The notes beneath the pieces are model-generated. The model was not told where the DNA came from. It saw only the letters and a list, made by a program, of their open reading frames with translations, and did not search any database. The translations under genes and the position numbers were made by a program. From the NCBI GenBank assembly GCA_002344065.1, contig DDTK01000003.1, forward strand, positions 1 through 64,000: 64,000 nt of DNA, written 5' to 3'. Shown here piece by piece: positions 8,456-19,600 of the stretch; position 1 is the first letter of the stretch; each line of letters opens with the position of its first letter. This DNA comes from Flammeovirgaceae bacterium UBA2366. GTDB lineage: Bacteria; Bacteroidota; Bacteroidia; Cytophagales; Cyclobacteriaceae.

Positions 8456-9592
8456 TTAATTTGTTGATTGCAGGTAGCGTAACATAAGTTCGGCCGTATT
8501 TTCAGAAGCCGAGCCAGTATCCAAAACATTTCTGATTTCTTTATACCTCTGCATCATTTTCTCGCGGTATTGATTATCATTTAAGATCAAGTTGAGTTCT
8601 GCTGAAACATCTTTACTATTAGCCTTTTGCTGAATCATTTCCTTTACTACTTCCCGGTCGGCAATCAAATTAACAAGCGATATATAAGGAACCCGAATTA
8701 AGTTCTTTGCAATAAGGTAACTCACTGCGCTTGTACGATAAACTACTACCTGAGGAACATTGAACAATGCTGTTTCCAGTGTTGCCGTGCCCGATGTGAC
8801 AATAGCTGCTTGTGCGTGATGAAGCAGATCATAGGTGGCTCCAGAAATAAAGCTGACGTTCGGTAAAGACCTTAAGTCTCCGTAAAATTCTGTCGATAAA
8901 TTATCTACTGTAGCTACTGCAAATTGACACGATGGATTTTGTTTCGCCACTTCAGCCATCAACGGAATAATCATGTTGAGTTCTTGCTTTCTGCTACCCG
9001 GAAGAAGCGCGACCAGGGGTTTGTTACTTCCTATTTTATTCCGTGTTAAAAATTCTTGATCTGCCTGATGCATTTTTATTGCGTCAAGTACAGGGTTTCC
9101 TACATAGTCAACAGTCCAATTGAATTTTTTAAAAAACTCCTTTTCAAATGGAAGAATAACAAACATCCGATCAATATTTGCTTTCAGTTTAATGGCGCGA
9201 TTTTGATTCCACGCCCAAACCTTGGGTGAGATGTACCAGAAAACTTTTATCCCATTTTGCTTTGCGAATTTCGCTATGCGCAGGTTGAAGCCGGCATAGT
9301 CGATAAGTACCACTACATCAGGTTTGTATGACAGAATATCTTGTTTGCACAGCTTAATCTTCTTTGATATGGTGGAAAGATTAGCCAATACTTCAGCAAA
9401 ACCCATAAACGCCATTTCCCGGTAGTGAACCACTACCTCCATGCCTGCATCCCGCATGTAGTCACCACCAAAACCGCGGCAATGCACTTCTGTAAATCTG
9501 GATTTCAGGGCCCTTATTAGATTACCGCCATGCAGGTCGCCCGATCGCTCACCAGCTACAAAGTAAATTTTTAAAGGAGTTGGATCATTCAC
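8456..9592 (-). CDS. lpxB: lipid-A-disaccharide synthase
   Basis: Inner-membrane-associated glycosyltransferase that condenses UDP-2,3-diacylglucosamine with lipid X, making the lipid A disaccharide. 378 residues with the family opening KIYFVAGERSGDLHGGNL, the DYAGFNLRIAK segment near residue 98 and the C-terminal TSGTATLE nucleotide-sugar motif near 265. The start is GTG at 9592; no in-frame ATG precedes the conserved N terminus. Last gene of a run with subtilase, small secreted protein and queD-like gene (gaps 4, 8 and 14 bp). Shows that the cell has a lipid A outer membrane. Confidence 0.95.
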   Translation of the reverse strand: MNDPTPLKIYFVAGERSGDLHGGNLIRALKSRFTEVHCRGFGGDYMRDAGMEVVVHYREMAFMGFAEVLANLSTISKKIKLCKQDILSYKPDVVVLIDYAGFNLRIAKFAKQNGIKVFWYISPKVWAWNQNRAIKLKANIDRMFVILPFEKEFFKKFNWTVDYVGNPVLDAIKMHQADQEFLTRNKIGSNKPLVALLPGSRKQELNMIIPLMAEVAKQNPSCQFAVATVDNLSTEFYGDLRSLPNVSFISGATYDLLHHAQAAIVTSGTATLETALFNVPQVVVYRTSAVSYLIAKNLIRVPYISLVNLIADREVVKEMIQQKANSKDVSAELNLILNDNQYREKMMQRYKEIRNVLDTGSASENTAELMLRYLQSTN

Positions 9593-9606
9593 GCAGGAAG
9601 ATAAAC

Positions 9607-10026
9607 CTATTCACCGAAGTACTCAATATAGTTGCGAGGTGTTTCATACAATCGCACGCTGTGCAGTTTTCCGCGGGTGGTAATGGCGGGTAAACCACGT
9701 TCAAGAATCTTCCAGATTTCAACAATCAGGTTTTCGCAGCTGGCCATTTTACCCTGCATGAAGTCAACATCAAGGTTGATGTTTTTATGATCCAATTTAT
9801 CGATTACCTCGGTTCGGATGAGCGTACTCAGCCGCTTTAAATCAACTACAAACCCCGTTTCCGGATCAGGAATGCCCTTTACAGTAACAATTAAATCAAA
9901 GTTGTGACCATGCCAGTTGTCGTTGGCGCACGGGCCAAATACCTGGACATTCTTCTCCTTCGTCCAGGCAGGGTTATACAGCTTGTGTGCTGCGTTAAAG
10001 TGTTCTCTGCGGGAGATGTAAAGCAT
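9607..10026 (-). CDS. queD: 6-pyruvoyl-tetrahydropterin synthase / QueD family protein
   Basis: T-fold enzyme acting on dihydroneopterin triphosphate. Zinc ligands His14 (FNAAH), His39 and His41 (WHGHNF) and the presumed catalytic Cys33 in GPC are present. QueD makes 6-carboxy-tetrahydropterin for queuosine; the extended loop between Cys33 and the HGH motif is also found in PTPS-type relatives, so a biopterin-like role cannot be excluded. A queE gene lies at 30.7 kb, which favours the queuosine role. 139 residues, ATG start, 14 bp upstream of lpxB. Confidence 0.88.
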   Translation of the reverse strand: MLYISRREHFNAAHKLYNPAWTKEKNVQVFGPCANDNWHGHNFDLIVTVKGIPDPETGFVVDLKRLSTLIRTEVIDKLDHKNINLDVDFMQGKMASCENLIVEIWKILERGLPAITTRGKLHSVRLYETPRNYIEYFGE

Positions 10027-10034
10027 ACATCTAA

Positions 10035-10712
10035 TTAATTCTCATAATAGTGGAGAGCTGAAATGAGATCTGCTTCATTTTTGATCTTAATTTTTCGTTG
10101 TGTTAGAATATCTTCCATTTCCGCCTTCTTCTCTCCGCATGCAGATAAAAACGATTTGTTATTTAGTTTAAACTCTGTTGCAACTTCATTTACAACTACA
10201 AAATACTTTTCTCCGCGCTGAAATCTTTTTACCGTTGCCGCTGTGCCATAATTATTTACGACATCTTCTATAAATTTAATATCATACTTTTTCAGAACGG
10301 TTAAAGAACCATCTCCAACAATTTCAAAATATGTTTTTGATGAGTAGCCTGGAATTTGAGTTAAGCCCGAAGAAAATTTTTGTTTAACAACCTTATTACT
10401 TGAACCATCTGCAAAAGTAATTGCAAACTCAGGATAGCGATCTGTGTTTAATTGCATGACTGTGCCGTCTTGATTGATCTCCAACACATCTTTGTACGCA
10501 TCATACTTGAGCAAAACATTGGGGTAAACCTTTCCAGTATTGTCGGTAATGGTTCCTGATTTCCATTCCGTATAGAGATAAGGTGATCCCTCCACATCTG
10601 CATATTTTTTAAGCCGAATTACTTCATTTCCAGCACCAGGGATATTAGCAATCTGTGCATTTACAGTAAATACGGTAGTAAACAAACTCGTTAACAGAAA
10701 TAATTTCTTCAT
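10035..10712 (-). CDS. secreted protein of unknown function, paralogue of 19948-20703
   Basis: 225 residues with a clear signal peptide (residues 1-19, cleaved near VNAQ). The body has a GSPYLYTEWKSGTI segment followed by LLKYDAYKDVLEI, and a basic C-terminal segment ending ALHYYEN. The gene at 19948-20703 shares this plan (GNPYWDTHW…, RYDIYKDEFEF, a KIKLxNExDLxxxL tail), so the two are diverged copies. I do not recognise a named family. It lies 4 bp after the subtilase and 8 bp before queD, hence probably cotranscribed with the protease. Confidence 0.8.
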   Translation of the reverse strand: MKKLFLLTSLFTTVFTVNAQIANIPGAGNEVIRLKKYADVEGSPYLYTEWKSGTITDNTGKVYPNVLLKYDAYKDVLEINQDGTVMQLNTDRYPEFAITFADGSSNKVVKQKFSSGLTQIPGYSSKTYFEIVGDGSLTVLKKYDIKFIEDVVNNYGTAATVKRFQRGEKYFVVVNEVATEFKLNNKSFLSACGEKKAEMEDILTQRKIKIKNEADLISALHYYEN

Positions 10713-10716
10713 CGTA

Positions 10717-13700
10717 TTATCGAATTATAATCTTTTTAATCTTCAATCCATTTTCAGCAGAAAGTAAATAAAGGCCTTTAGACCATCCGGAAACATCCAC
10801 TACCGTAGACGTTTCAGACAACTCAATCGAGGCAACTGATCTACCCAAAAAATCTTTAACCCGCACCTTGGTGCCAACTAATGATGACGGAACTTCAATA
10901 GTTATCACATCGCTGGCTGGATTAGGATAAACACCAAAAAGTTCATCTATGTTCCCCTCTATGAATGTAATAACATAAGCTTCCGAGGGCCTGTTGCACA
11001 ATCCGTCCTTCGTTACAACAAAATAAACCCCTGGCTCACCATTTGTATTATAAAGGCGATTGTTTGACTCTGGAATAAGAATACCATCTTTAAACCAGGC
11101 ATATTCGGTGGCTGTTCTGAAACTAAATAATGACGAAACCCCAGTGAGAATTATTTGGTTTGCCGGAATTGAGTTTTCAGTAATAATAATTTGTTGGGAA
11201 TATGATCTGCTTTCATTTCCGTTGCCAGCAGTTAATGTTACTGTGTAATCACCCAATTCAGAAAAAATATAGTATGGGTTTTGACTTGAAGAACTACTAA
11301 CTCCCCCATTACTATCACCGAAATTCCACTGCCATGAATTTACAATACCTGAAGTTTTATCCCTGAATTCAGTCATGGAGCCAGCACAAGCATATGCAAC
11401 CTCAAAGTCAGGGAAGAGTACGTCATCACAACTGTTTTCAATCCAGTTTAATGAATTTACAATTTCACTTGCTGTACCCGCATTAATTACAGCAGTGCCA
11501 ACAACATTTACGCGGGTTATTAAAAGATTATCAAAACATAATTTGTAATGCCCTTCAAAACGTAATTGGGCCACATCTTCGCCAAGGCCAATCCCAAAAA
11601 ATTCCGTTTTATTAACTGGATTGGATTGGATCACAGTTTTATCGCTAAAAGAAACTACAGCCCCAGGCAAGAATTTTATTTTTGACCCCTCCGCTACATC
11701 AACCTGCTGGAAAGATGGAGTCCCACCAAGGGTATAGTCTCCGCCCATCAACTTGAGATGACCAATAGTACTGGTGGCTAACAAAGAACCTTCGCCTGAG
11801 AACTCAAAAGAACCCGCATATGAATATGTGCCTAACTCAAAAGTTGTAGGAATAGTATTTGAATCAGCGATTGTTGATCCGGTAGTTAATAACGTAAAAC
11901 CAGTGCCACTAAATTGCATTTGCTCTACACCGGTGAACTTTGCATTCCGAACATCAAGCATCCTTAGTTCATCACCTGCAGATAAAATTTTTCCAACAAT
12001 CATGTGTTGGGCATTAATAGATAAATTTCCCTTTCTCAACTCAATTTCGCCTACCACTCCGGTACTCAACAATTGCCACGAAGAGTTCTCTCCATCAAAG
12101 AATAAACCCGTTGTTAAAAGATTGCTCGAACCCAAATTAATGCTGTGCTGTTCGGTACTGTTTCCGGTAAAACGCAGAGTACCTCCGTTTATTGTAAAGG
12201 AATTAGACGATACTGTAAATGGTCCGCCTACCGTAAGCGTGTTCCCATTCAATTCCATCCCAGCCTGATTTTTGGTAAGCCAGGTAACTGAATGGCAGGA
12301 AGCATCTCCTGTTAAATGAATGGTTCGATTTGTTCCTGCAAATGAATTTTCATCTACGATAACGCGATTTGTATTATTGGGTACAGTACCTGCTGGTGCC
12401 CCACCACTTGTAAGCGCCCAGTTGGCAGGGTTGTTCCAATTTCCAGTATTGCCGATCCAGTATAAGGCTACGCGTGGATCGTTTACAGAAGTATACTGAA
12501 CAACTATTGAAAATTGCTGTTGACCTCCGGTTAATGTTCCCTTATGGTTTATTCTTAATTTGTATTCACGCGGTTCAGGGTTACTGAATTCAATCTTCTC
12601 AACATTATCTCGAAAGTTATCACCCTTGGTGGCGGGCGCTCCCAAATCGCCAGGATTAAGTATCCATGGAAACTGTGTATTGGCAGCATCATCTACCAGT
12701 CGCATGTCAAGGTCGTTCACTAACATAAGGTTAGTGGGATCAAGTGATGCACCTACCGGTGTACCGGCACGGTCTGTCCAAACCAAGGTAGCCGTAATTT
12801 TGGTATTGGCTTTTGGCTGAAGGGTAAGTTCGAAAGGCTGATTATTCTGCAATACTTCTTCTGCTATAATAATGTTTTGATTGTCCTCATTTAAAATAAG
12901 CCTTGCAGCTTCCTCTACATCGAGTAATCCCCAACCAAATTGATAATCAGGGCCTGGGGCAGAACCTGCTTCTTTAGTGGAATGAATAGCTAAGGCTTTC
13001 AGGGTTGAGGCACGCATGTAATTGCCATTATTTAGGTTCTTGTAAAGCTCCTGTAACAATGCCAGTGACCCGGTGGCACTGGGGGTAGCCATAGAAGTAC
13101 CACTAAGCGACCCGTACTGATCATCAGTAGCAGAAGCTATGGTTGAGAAAAGATTAACACCGGCCGCTACGAGATCAGGTTTTATACGACCATCATCAGT
13201 TGGTCCCCATGAACTAAAAGAACTCATCACCACACTTCCGGCATCTACATAATTAGAAACCTTGGAAACCGCACCCACCGTTAAAATATTTTTTGCAACG
13301 CTCTTATCGGATATGCAATCATATCCGCTGCCACCATTGCAATCAGGGGGAAAAGAACCATTGCCAACATCACTTCTGTCGTTGCCGGCAGATTTTACAA
13401 TTAGATAATACGGAGCATTGAAGGCAAGCTGATCCCATTGAGCAGCCGCATTGCTATAAAAGCCAAAACGCCAGTCCTCCTGATTGCTGATACCAGCATC
13501 GCCAAACCACTGCCAGGAGCCTGCATTGAACCGCCATCCAGTAATTAGTCCATACGAATGGTTAGAAAGAATAATAGTTGATTGATCGGGTCGGGCCACG
13601 CTCAGCATTTCAGGTGTATCGTTTGCAAAGTCATAGGTAAACGCTTTAGCCTTTGGCGCCATGCCCTTTGCTTGTGCGTTAAGGCCAGCCGCTAATATGG

Positions 13701-14160
13701 TGCCCGTTACATGGGTTGCGTGGGTATCCTCAGCTGATCCCTCAACAGAAAGAATGCGGTCACCAAATTCAATATGACTATCCACAATGCCTCCGTCCCA
13801 AACGGCTACGGTTATACCCTCACCCTCCAAGTTAAGGCCCAGGCTACCGCCTCCCCTTAGTTTAGCAGCACCAGAGGTTATGGCAGCACCAGCATTAAAA
13901 GTTGACTCATACAGGGGCAACCCATTTTCAGAAACACCAACCAACAATACCAGATTTCCCTTATCATCACGATAAGACATAGGCACATTATGCCGTAGTG
14001 CATATTCATACGCTCGCACCTGTTGCTCCTTAGTGAATTCTTGTACACGCTTGGTAAGCTCAGCAAGACCCAATCTACTTTCCTCCATGGATTGCCCGTA
14101 TAAAAATGCTGTGCACGCACTTACCAGCATGGTCAGTATACCTCTTCTCAAGCCCACCAT
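10717..14160 (-). CDS. secreted S8 subtilisin-like protease with PKD domain and T9SS sorting domain
   Basis: 1147-residue exoprotease. Signal peptide to about residue 22; subtilase catalytic domain with Asp122 (VAVWDGG), His147 (DTHATHVTG; the usual Gly of HGTH is Ala), oxyanion Asn260 (KSAGND) and Ser356 (GTSMATP). A beta-rich middle region starts near residue 567 with WIGNTGNWNNPANW, followed by a PKD domain near 960-1040 (SWQWNFGDS) and a C-terminal Por-type sorting domain (FGVYPNPASD … GLYLL … KKIIIR) that directs export through T9SS. A terminator separates it from the SusCD1 operon upstream. Probably degrades external protein; its location beside SusCD pairs fits peptide scavenging (inference). 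Confidence 0.93.
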   Translation of the reverse strand: MVGLRRGILTMLVSACTAFLYGQSMEESRLGLAELTKRVQEFTKEQQVRAYEYALRHNVPMSYRDDKGNLVLLVGVSENGLPLYESTFNAGAAITSGAAKLRGGGSLGLNLEGEGITVAVWDGGIVDSHIEFGDRILSVEGSAEDTHATHVTGTILAAGLNAQAKGMAPKAKAFTYDFANDTPEMLSVARPDQSTIILSNHSYGLITGWRFNAGSWQWFGDAGISNQEDWRFGFYSNAAAQWDQLAFNAPYYLIVKSAGNDRSDVGNGSFPPDCNGGSGYDCISDKSVAKNILTVGAVSKVSNYVDAGSVVMSSFSSWGPTDDGRIKPDLVAAGVNLFSTIASATDDQYGSLSGTSMATPSATGSLALLQELYKNLNNGNYMRASTLKALAIHSTKEAGSAPGPDYQFGWGLLDVEEAARLILNEDNQNIIIAEEVLQNNQPFELTLQPKANTKITATLVWTDRAGTPVGASLDPTNLMLVNDLDMRLVDDAANTQFPWILNPGDLGAPATKGDNFRDNVEKIEFSNPEPREYKLRINHKGTLTGGQQQFSIVVQYTSVNDPRVALYWIGNTGNWNNPANWALTSGGAPAGTVPNNTNRVIVDENSFAGTNRTIHLTGDASCHSVTWLTKNQAGMELNGNTLTVGGPFTVSSNSFTINGGTLRFTGNSTEQHSINLGSSNLLTTGLFFDGENSSWQLLSTGVVGEIELRKGNLSINAQHMIVGKILSAGDELRMLDVRNAKFTGVEQMQFSGTGFTLLTTGSTIADSNTIPTTFELGTYSYAGSFEFSGEGSLLATSTIGHLKLMGGDYTLGGTPSFQQVDVAEGSKIKFLPGAVVSFSDKTVIQSNPVNKTEFFGIGLGEDVAQLRFEGHYKLCFDNLLITRVNVVGTAVINAGTASEIVNSLNWIENSCDDVLFPDFEVAYACAGSMTEFRDKTSGIVNSWQWNFGDSNGGVSSSSSQNPYYIFSELGDYTVTLTAGNGNESRSYSQQIIITENSIPANQIILTGVSSLFSFRTATEYAWFKDGILIPESNNRLYNTNGEPGVYFVVTKDGLCNRPSEAYVITFIEGNIDELFGVYPNPASDVITIEVPSSLVGTKVRVKDFLGRSVASIELSETSTVVDVSGWSKGLYLLSAENGLKIKKIIIR

Positions 14161-14213
14161 ATTCCGTTTTTAATTTCTGTACAAATTTATTTTATATTCA
14201 ATGTTCATCCAAA

Positions 14214-14250
14214 ACAAAAAAAGGAATGGACGAAGTCCACTCCCTTTTTC
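14214..14250 (-). terminator. intrinsic terminator of SusCD1 operon
   Basis: On the minus strand GGAGTGGAC pairs with GTCCATTCC (one G-T wobble) around a TTC loop, flanked by an A run and followed by a T run. Sits between the 278-residue lipoprotein gene and the subtilase gene, so the protease is likely transcribed on its own. Confidence 0.8.
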
Positions 14251-14267
14251 GTTTAATGCAAATCAGC

Positions 14268-15104
14268 TTATAGCTTTGTAAAAGTATGCGTATTGGTCTC
14301 CACTGTCACACCACCAGTTGTTGCAACACGATAAGGTACAACAAATGAATATTCACAAGCATCGTATGTTGCCGTTCCATTTTGAGATACCACGTAAGTA
14401 ACACCACCCATCACAACATTTTGAGTTGCCAACGTCACTGCATTGGTAGCGGGGTTAAACGTATAGTTTACTACACCTCCAAAATCCCAAAAATTCGTAA
14501 TCGTAATGGAATTAGCATCGGGCCCAGGCGTTGATACAACAACATACGGAGAGCCAACATATCCAGGCTCAACACAAGAGTAATTTCCTAAAAAGTTTGC
14601 CCTGTTGAAAGGACACAATGTACGGATTTGCCGTGTAAACGTTTTATAATTTTCACTTATCGTAACGTTACCCGCATCAACACCAGTCAGGTCAAAACGT
14701 AGGTTCCATACTTCTCCCGGCTCGATATTATCAGCAATTACATTAAACCTAATGTATGCAAAACTACTGTTGGCAGGGATGGTAACCGAGGTACCAGTGG
14801 TAACCATGGTGTAGTGCACACCTGCCACGGCAGTGCTCGCTGAATTAATCGCAAAGTTTACAGTTACGGGTGTACTGCGTTGAGCCCCCACCAGATTAAT
14901 GCGAATGGAGTCCTTTTTAGCAATACCATCGTTTAATCTTTCGTAAGATTTGCTTACCGATAAACCGGCCGAAGTGGTGGCCTCCTGTATTTCGATAAAC
15001 GTTCCCTTAAGCAAGATATCCGTTCCTGCATCGTCAAAGCACGAAAACATCGCTGCTGTTAACGCCAGGAATAAAACTATTGATGAAAGATTTATCTTTT
15101 TCAT
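14268..15104 (-). CDS. SusCD-associated surface lipoprotein, Calx-beta-like region
   Basis: 278 residues from the ATG at 15104 (a TTG three codons upstream is possible). Lipoprotein signal with lipobox MFSC. The N-terminal half resembles Calx-beta/DUF4843-type sandwiches (VTVNFAI … AGVHY … SVTIPANSSFAYI), the second half is unassigned beta-rich sequence ending in HTFTKL. It follows susD by 18 bp and ends the operon before a terminator. Likely an accessory surface lipoprotein that helps bind or present the substrate; the ligand is unknown. Confidence 0.8.
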   Translation of the reverse strand: MKKINLSSIVLFLALTAAMFSCFDDAGTDILLKGTFIEIQEATTSAGLSVSKSYERLNDGIAKKDSIRINLVGAQRSTPVTVNFAINSASTAVAGVHYTMVTTGTSVTIPANSSFAYIRFNVIADNIEPGEVWNLRFDLTGVDAGNVTISENYKTFTRQIRTLCPFNRANFLGNYSCVEPGYVGSPYVVVSTPGPDANSITITNFWDFGGVVNYTFNPATNAVTLATQNVVMGGVTYVVSQNGTATYDACEYSFVVPYRVATTGGVTVETNTHTFTKL

Positions 15105-15122
15105 TGATTTCAATTTTAAGAA

Positions 15123-16589
15123 TTAATAACCAGGGTTTTGTACCAGGTTCGGATTTAATACAATCTGCGAGTTCGGGATTTGTTGAAGAATCCGAAAATC
15201 CGTATACGGCAAGGTAGCCACACCAGCCGTTGCCGGCTTGGTAATATCCATACCGTTACGCTTTAAGTCAAACCAGCGGTGCCCTTCAAAGGCAAGCTCC
15301 ACCCTACGTTCGTTCATAATCAAGTCAATTAAACCTGCACCGGTAAGGGTTGTCGCAGCCAAGCCGCGGTTTGTTCGCAATGTATTAATGGCTGTTTGTG
15401 CACCGGCATCATTACCTCCCTGACGTGCCCGTGCTTCTGCTTGAATTAGATACATCTCGGCTTTACGAATTACAGGAATGTTCTCCACGCCACCACCCTT
15501 TTCGCCAGGCCATTTACGCGCCTGAGGCTTACTAAGTGTTGCGGCACTCGTTACATACACACCCAATCTTACATCGCCAGGTTCATGCGCAGCAATCAGT
15601 TCAGGGCTGGCTGCGGCAACATATTGAAAACCTGAAGCCAGGTTGGTGGTGATAGAAGTTAGCGAATTGTTAGGACCATCAACACCACTCCAATCGGTTG
15701 GGCGAATTTCCAATTCAAAAATTGATTCAGGGTGTGTAGTTGAACTCCATGAAGTAACATAGCTGGCCGCTGCTACCGGGTTAGGGTTAGCAAGCAGTGC
15801 CAATGCTGCTGTAGCACGTGTATCGGCATCAGCATACCTGCCTAAATACAAATAAACCCTTGCTAATAAAGCTTGTGCCGCGGCACGGTTAGCCCGGAAA
15901 GGATTGGTAATTGCACCTAAGGAAGCTGGCCATGCTCCTGTCGTGGTTTGCTCTGCCGGGGTTATTAACAGGTTAACTGCTTCGAGCAAATCACTTTCAA
16001 CAAATTGATAGCACTCCGTGTTTGTGCTGCGTGAGCGCAAATCGGCATCGGTTACAACCTCGGTGGGTGTGCTACGCAAAACAACCCCTAAATTGAAACC
16101 GCTTACTTCCTTTCCAGGCTCATACGCATAAATGCGCAATAATTCAGAATAAGCAAGTGCACGAACAAACAACGCCTCTCCCTTTAGTTGATCCAATACT
16201 CGTTGTGAGGTAAGGGTAGCGGTTGAAGGTACCTGATTAATATTCAACAGCGGAAGGTACTTTAGAACGAAATTAGCATCGTTGATTGCCCGATACGCAT
16301 TGGCCCAACGGTTGGCAAACGTACCAATAGCATTTACTACTTCTTGTTCGTAACGGCCTGTGCGGTTCACGATCTCGAAATTGTCAGCAAGTGCATCACC
16401 CACCATCATCGAGTTTTGGCCATACATGTCAAATTCATGCAACCTGCGGTAAGCACTCAATACAGCACTTTGCACACCGGCTACGTTATCCAACGCTTGT
16501 GCCGGGCTTAAGCTTGCCTGGTCTTCAGTCTCCAGGCTGCACGATGCAAACGCAACAATTAAAACTGTACTTATTAATATCTTTTTCAT
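15123..16589 (-). CDS. SusD/RagB-family nutrient-binding outer membrane lipoprotein
   Basis: 488-residue surface lipoprotein with lipobox FASC (Cys17). Contains the helical TPR-like scaffold with the family's LLARVYLYLGRY segment near residue 240 and the C-terminal ERRVELAFEGHRWFDLKR motif near 430, both typical of RagB/SusD. It caps the TonB-dependent transporter encoded directly upstream (21-bp gap) and captures ligand. No glycoside hydrolases are in the vicinity, so the substrate is not evidently a polysaccharide. Confidence 0.95.
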   Translation of the reverse strand: MKKILISTVLIVAFASCSLETEDQASLSPAQALDNVAGVQSAVLSAYRRLHEFDMYGQNSMMVGDALADNFEIVNRTGRYEQEVVNAIGTFANRWANAYRAINDANFVLKYLPLLNINQVPSTATLTSQRVLDQLKGEALFVRALAYSELLRIYAYEPGKEVSGFNLGVVLRSTPTEVVTDADLRSRSTNTECYQFVESDLLEAVNLLITPAEQTTTGAWPASLGAITNPFRANRAAAQALLARVYLYLGRYADADTRATAALALLANPNPVAAASYVTSWSSTTHPESIFELEIRPTDWSGVDGPNNSLTSITTNLASGFQYVAAASPELIAAHEPGDVRLGVYVTSAATLSKPQARKWPGEKGGGVENIPVIRKAEMYLIQAEARARQGGNDAGAQTAINTLRTNRGLAATTLTGAGLIDLIMNERRVELAFEGHRWFDLKRNGMDITKPATAGVATLPYTDFRILQQIPNSQIVLNPNLVQNPGY

Positions 16590-16610
16590 GTCTCTGTCTT
16601 CTTAAGTTAA

Positions 16611-19600
16611 TTAAAGGCCAATTGTAACACCGGCCATAAATTGTTTACCTAGCGGAAATACACCAAAGCTTGAAATTGCTGTTCCGTTATTGTTGCTTAC
16701 TACTTCGGGATCAATTCCGGCAAACTTGGTCGCTGTCCATAGGTTAAGGCCCTGAACAAAAACATTGACTTTGTTTAAGCCGATTTTAGAAACCAAAGTA
16801 TTTGGCAGGTTGTATGACAAGGTAACCTGCTTCAAACGAACATAAGAAGCATCCGACAAAAACTGGGTTGATCCAAACGTTCCATGTTGCTGGTCGAATC
16901 CATCAATAATACCACCTTGATAGGCGCGCGGTACATTGGTGATATCCCCAGGATTTTGCCAACGGTTAAGCTGACTTACTAATTGATTATTTGCGCTTGA
17001 ACCGGCAGCATATAAGTTATATAAGTCACCATTGAAAGCTGAGTTACCTCCCTGGAATTGAAAGAATACTTCCAGGTTAATCCCTTTGTACGAGAAATTA
17101 TTGGAGAATCCGCCAAAGTACGTAGGAATGTATGTTCCACGAACATCTACATCATCCTGTGTGCCTTGATACGCCAGGTTACCGTCTTTGTTAACAATCA
17201 TGGTTTTTCCATTGGCTGGGTTCACGCCAGCAAACTGTAGTAAAAACGGAAATGCAATAGGTTCACCAACAATTAGCTGAACTCCATTATTCACTAAACG
17301 TTGTTGATTATTCGGTAGTGATACTAACTCGTTATACAGCGTACTAAAGTTTGCGGTAACACGATATTGAAAACCACCGCGGTCCAACACAATGCCTCCT
17401 AATTCAAAATCAAAACCGCGGTTCAATACTTCACCTACGTTACCACGAACAGAGCCAAGACCACTATCGGTTGGTAAATCTACATTGAACAGCTGATTGT
17501 TTGTTACGTTATTATAAAATTCAGCAGATCCAAACAAACGCCCGCCAAACAACGAAAAGTCGATACCCACATTAAACTGATCTTCTTCTTCCCATCCGAT
17601 AATATCATTGCCCAACCGGGTTAAGCGAAGAATTGATCCACCCAGGTATTGTGCACCAGCCGGAATACCAACTGAACCCGCTGCAGGGCTTCCATAGGCA
17701 GTGTACCAGTCATAATCTGCTATTTCTGAATTACCAACACGACCATAGGCAGCACGGATTTTTAAATCATCCAGCCAGGTGATGCCATCCATAAAACTTT
17801 CTTCGGAAATACGGTAGGCCACTGAACCTGCAAAAAATGTTCCATAGCGATTATTGGGTCCGAAACGGCTGGAGCCATCACGTCTGATTGTACCATCAAC
17901 GATATATCTGTCTTTCAGGGTATACTTCACCTGCGCGAAAACACCTTGCCGGGCGTTGTCGAAGAAGAATTCACCCGCAGGACGCGCTGTTGCACCTGAC
18001 GATAACAATCGAAGCGCGGGGTTAGGGTATGTAAATTGTGCAGCGGTTACACCACCACGCTCTTCCTTTCTATACTCAAAACCTGCTATACCTGAAATCT
18101 GGTGAATATCACCAAAACGTTTTGTATAGTTAACTGTAGTGTTAGCGTTATAAGCTATTGTTCTGCGGCTAACTACCGTCATTTGGCCTCCTGGGAAAAC
18201 AGGCAGTGTACCAGGCCGTTGATTATTATCGGTACCGAACGATGCATCCACCCCGGCAAAACCATTAATGGTTAAACCCGGAATGATTTCATAACCAATA
18301 TTGAAACTGGATACAGTTTGAGGCACTCGACCTAAACGAACTTCTTCATTTACACCCTGTACGATATTATAACCAAACAAGTGGCCTGAATTTGATGCCG
18401 GATATGGGTTGCGGTATGTTCCGTCATCATTATATGCTGTAGAAGTTGGTTGAGCCGTAAATGCAGCCTGGAATGGACCATTTACAAAGTTACCGTTGGT
18501 AATAGAACCAAAGGTTCGTTGATATGCCAAAGATATGTTTGTCCCAATCGTAAGTTTGGTTGTTGGCTTGTGGGTCAAATTTAAGCGAGCCGTTCCCCGT
18601 TGCCAATCGTTCATGATAATTTGACCTTCCTGCATTTGATAAGATAGTGACAGCAAGAAAGATGTTTTATCATCCCCACCCGACATCGAGATGTCATATG
18701 TCGCAAGCTGTCCCGTACGGAACATTTCATCTCTCCAGCTAAAATTTGTTAAATTATCATCGTTTGGATCACCAAAAACTGTATGCGCACCAGTTGGGCC
18801 TGTAAGGGGTAACCCAGCGTTTACATACGACTCAGCCTTAATGGCGGCAAATTGTTTGCCGTCCATAACTTCATACAGGTTAAAAGGCTGAACTGCTCCG
18901 CGCTGAATGCTTACATCAAGATTAGTTTTACCTTTCTTCCCTTTCTTGGTAGTAACAATGACCACACCGTTAGCAGCCTGAGCTCCGTAAATAGCCGCAG
19001 AAGCTGCATCCTTTAAAACCTCAACAGACTCAATATCATTTGGGTTAATGGATGCCAGCGGGTTTGATGAACCCTGAGTGGTTTGTCCGAAACGAGAGAG
19101 TTGCACACCGTCAACAATCCATAATGGATCATTTGAAGCATTAATGGAACCAATACCACGAACGCGAACGTTGAGCGCTCCTCCAGGAGCACCTGATGTA
19201 CTGGATATTTGCACCCCAGCCAAGCGGCCTTGAATACCACGGTCAACAGATTGAACCGGTAGGTTCTGGAATACATCGCCCTTTACAGAAGCAATTGATC
19301 CGGTGAGGGTTCGTTTTTCCTGAACGCCATATCCTGTAACAACAACTTCAGATAACTGCGTAACATCAGAAGCCATTTGCACATCAATAACCGCGCGATT
19401 TCCAATCTGCACTTCCTGGGTTTTCAACCCAATAAATGACAACACCAATGTACCGCCCGAAGCTGGAACGCTGAGCGAAAAATTACCATCAACATTGGTT
19501 ACCGTACCAGTGGTGGTTCCTTTCAAGGTAACGTTCACGCCCGGCAATCCCGACCCATCCTCTTGCGAGGTCACTTTTCCTGTAACGGTACGATCCTGCG

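Noticed and set aside
11774..12268. 164-codon plus-strand frame opposite the subtilase
   Set aside because: It lies wholly inside the conserved secreted protease gene and has no recognisable features.
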